A DNA stretch of 7,836 nt from Pseudomonadota bacterium (GTDB taxonomy: Bacteria > Pseudomonadota > Gammaproteobacteria > Burkholderiales > Burkholderiaceae_B), in contig JAJYRX010000066.1 of the NCBI GenBank assembly GCA_021793875.1, positions 1-7,836 on the forward strand, in the 5' to 3' direction. Positions 6,334 to 7,836 of the stretch are shown one piece after another. The notes beneath the pieces were generated by a model that was given only the letters and a program-made list of their open reading frames with translations, made no database searches and was not told where the DNA came from. A program made the translations under genes and the position numbers. Position 1 is the first letter of the stretch; every line of letters begins with the position of its first letter.

Positions 6334-7836
6334 GTGGCTGTGATAAATAAACGAATAGTACGCTACCTGGCAAATGCGGCGTTGGCCATTTACCTTCTTA
6401 TATGTATTTTCATATTAGCTACTAAATACATAGTACTTCCTAACATTAACAGTTATAGGGGTTTTATTGAGCATCAGGTTTCGCGAGCTGTTGGTGGCCC
6501 CGTTTCCATAGAGCATGTGCACGCAGAGTGGCAGGGGTTTGGCCCAAACATTAGGCTACGAAATTTAAATATCAAAGACTCTTACGGAGATTCTGTATTA
6601 TTTGTGCCAGATGTAAATGCCGGTCTATCGTGGCGTAGCATTGTTACGTTGTTGCCAGAGTTTAGGTGGGTACGAGCCAAAGGGATAGATTTATCAGCAC
6701 ATCGTGATTTCAAAAATAAAGTGTGGGTCATGGGGCGTGAGGTTCCATTGGGACCTGTAATGCGTTTAAGTCCTCAGGCGGTTAAAGCAATTGGGTGGTT
6801 GTTATCGCAGCCCAGTATTACAGTGTACGACTCATCTGTGCGATGGCGTGATCATATGTATATTAACAATAGTATTGATATTGACCGTATAACAATAAAT
6901 ATAACTAACGATAAAACCACGCACAACATTTCTGCTAGGGCATATAGCAAGGATCTTATAGATGGAGAGCTACAGTTAAATGCAAATGTGCTCAAACAAG
7001 GTCTAGTTGATGGTGACTCAATGCATTTAGACCGTCTTAGTGGAGACTTGTATACAAAGCTTAATGGTGTAAACCCAGAAATTCTTAAATCTTGGGTAGG
7101 AAAAAGTTCATATTGGCAGGCTGGAAACGCTAATAGCCAGATCTGGATGGATATATCATCAGGTACCATTGAGCGAATTACTTCTGATATAACTGTAAGT
7201 AGTCCTTCTTGGTACGTAGATGGCTTGGGAGTTTTAAAAGCCGATGAGTTACGTTTTTATTCCGACGGCAACTTGGACGATTTTGATATACGTATGCGAA
7301 CTAGCAACGCTACTGTTTACATGCCAGAGGTTTTTACACAAAAAGTAGAAGTGTCTGCTTTTGGTGGCAATGCAAAAGTCAGCCGTCTAAACAATGGTTT
7401 TAGTGCTGAAATAGAAAGCGCTGTATTTGAGAATGACGACTTGCAAATGATTCTGCATGGGTCATGGGTTAACGAGATGGATGGTTATGGAATCGTTGAT
7501 CTTAAAGCGCGAATACCCTTTGCTCGTATTTCAGCATCTCACAAATATATTCCAACTAGGGTAAATCACCAGGTATCGCTGTGGCTAAAGAATGGACTCA
7601 GGTCCGGTTATGTGCATAATGGCCATGCCCATATAAAAGGCAATATAAGCGATTTCTCTTTTGAATCAAGAGATGCTTCAGATGTATTAGAGTTTATTTT
7701 GCCTTTTTCTAATGTATGGCTAGATTACTCACCCCCCATAGGTAACGATAGTGGGTGGCCAGCATTATACGATGTAGAAGGTAGCGTTAGAGTTAACGGA
7801 ACATCGATGATTATAAATGCCTTAAAAGCAAATTTA
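6334..7836 (+). CDS. yhdP: YhdP-family AsmA-like envelope protein, N-terminal part (cut by window edge)
   Basis: This is a partial gene with about 501 codons in the window. YhdP proteins are about 1,260 residues long, anchored in the inner membrane by one N-terminal helix, with a long beta-rich periplasmic part. In E. coli, YhdP works with TamB and YdbH in moving phospholipids to the outer membrane. Here a basic start (INKRIVR, 4-10) precedes one membrane segment (about 12-35), then AEWQGFGPNIRLRNL (64-78), which resembles the ASWQNFGP region of E. coli YhdP. Further on are YIPTRV (405-410), the GLRSGYVHNGHAHIKG region (421-436) and GWPALYDVEGSVRVNG (474-489), matching the family's repeated modules. 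The frame is open from 6262, with possible starts at ATG 6304, ATG 6316, GTG 6334 and GTG 6340. I prefer 6334 because a basic residue cluster then leads straight into the helix and GGG (6325-6327) lies six bases upstream. ATG 6316, which has GGA at 6306-6308, remains possible. Confidence 0.85.
   Translation, partial: MAVINKRIVRYLANAALAIYLLICIFILATKYIVLPNINSYRGFIEHQVSRAVGGPVSIEHVHAEWQGFGPNIRLRNLNIKDSYGDSVLFVPDVNAGLSWRSIVTLLPEFRWVRAKGIDLSAHRDFKNKVWVMGREVPLGPVMRLSPQAVKAIGWLLSQPSITVYDSSVRWRDHMYINNSIDIDRITINITNDKTTHNISARAYSKDLIDGELQLNANVLKQGLVDGDSMHLDRLSGDLYTKLNGVNPEILKSWVGKSSYWQAGNANSQIWMDISSGTIERITSDITVSSPSWYVDGLGVLKADELRFYSDGNLDDFDIRMRTSNATVYMPEVFTQKVEVSAFGGNAKVSRLNNGFSAEIESAVFENDDLQMILHGSWVNEMDGYGIVDLKARIPFARISASHKYIPTRVNHQVSLWLKNGLRSGYVHNGHAHIKGNISDFSFESRDASDVLEFILPFSNVWLDYSPPIGNDSGWPALYDVEGSVRVNGTSMIINALKANL
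6346..6373 (-). promoter_or_regulatory. Candidate promoter for glnE, inside the yhdP-type gene
   Basis: Read on the minus strand, TTGCCA (6373-6368) matches the -35 consensus at five of six positions. After a 16-base spacer comes TTTATT (6351-6346), a four of six match to the -10. The predicted start of transcription near 6339 would leave a leader of about 22 bases before the glnE ATG. The -10 is weak, and the region is AT-rich enough for chance matches. Confidence 0.3.

Noticed and set aside
1..7836. Search for RNA genes, riboswitches, CRISPR arrays, insertion sequences, attachment sites or phage/defence genes
   Set aside because: Coding sequence fills almost the whole window. The only intergenic stretches are 90, 42, 1 and 16 bases plus the glnE/yhdP junction, and none shows tRNA-like, repeat-spacer or transposase features.

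Overview
The window looks like chromosome from a gammaproteobacterium of moderate to low GC, probably an environmental one. Full-length glnE and a YhdP-family AsmA-like protein point to Proteobacteria with an outer membrane, and YhdP is mainly gammaproteobacterial. The species cannot be named from the sequence. There is no tRNA, rRNA, insertion sequence, CRISPR array or phage gene.

Left part (1-3556): a transport and catabolism locus. A minus-strand gene cut by the window edge encodes the N-terminal 115 residues of an isocitrate lyase/PEP mutase superfamily enzyme. It diverges across a 90-base intergenic region from a complete three-component TRAP transporter operon on the plus strand: the periplasmic binding protein (dctP type), the small membrane subunit (dctQ type) and the large membrane subunit (dctM type). 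dctQ and dctM overlap by four bases. A 69-residue putative lipoprotein gene begins one base after dctM. The divergent layout suggests that the enzyme and transporter handle the same or related carboxylates under one regulator. The intergenic region holds a GTATAC palindrome and a nearly perfect direct repeat that could be its operator.

Right part (3573-7836): two housekeeping genes. glnE (minus strand) encodes the bifunctional adenylyltransferase/adenylyl-removing enzyme of glutamine synthetase, with both nucleotidyltransferase active sites intact. It converges on the lipoprotein gene with a 16-base gap and no visible terminator. Head to head with glnE, and with no real gap, is the 5' part (about 500 codons) of a yhdP-type gene, which runs off the right edge. 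The best promoter candidate for each of these two genes lies inside the other gene's 5' end.

I found no clear new multi-gene system. The items most worth a second look are the small lipoprotein coupled to the TRAP operon, the possible operator before dctP, and the interlocked glnE/yhdP start region.
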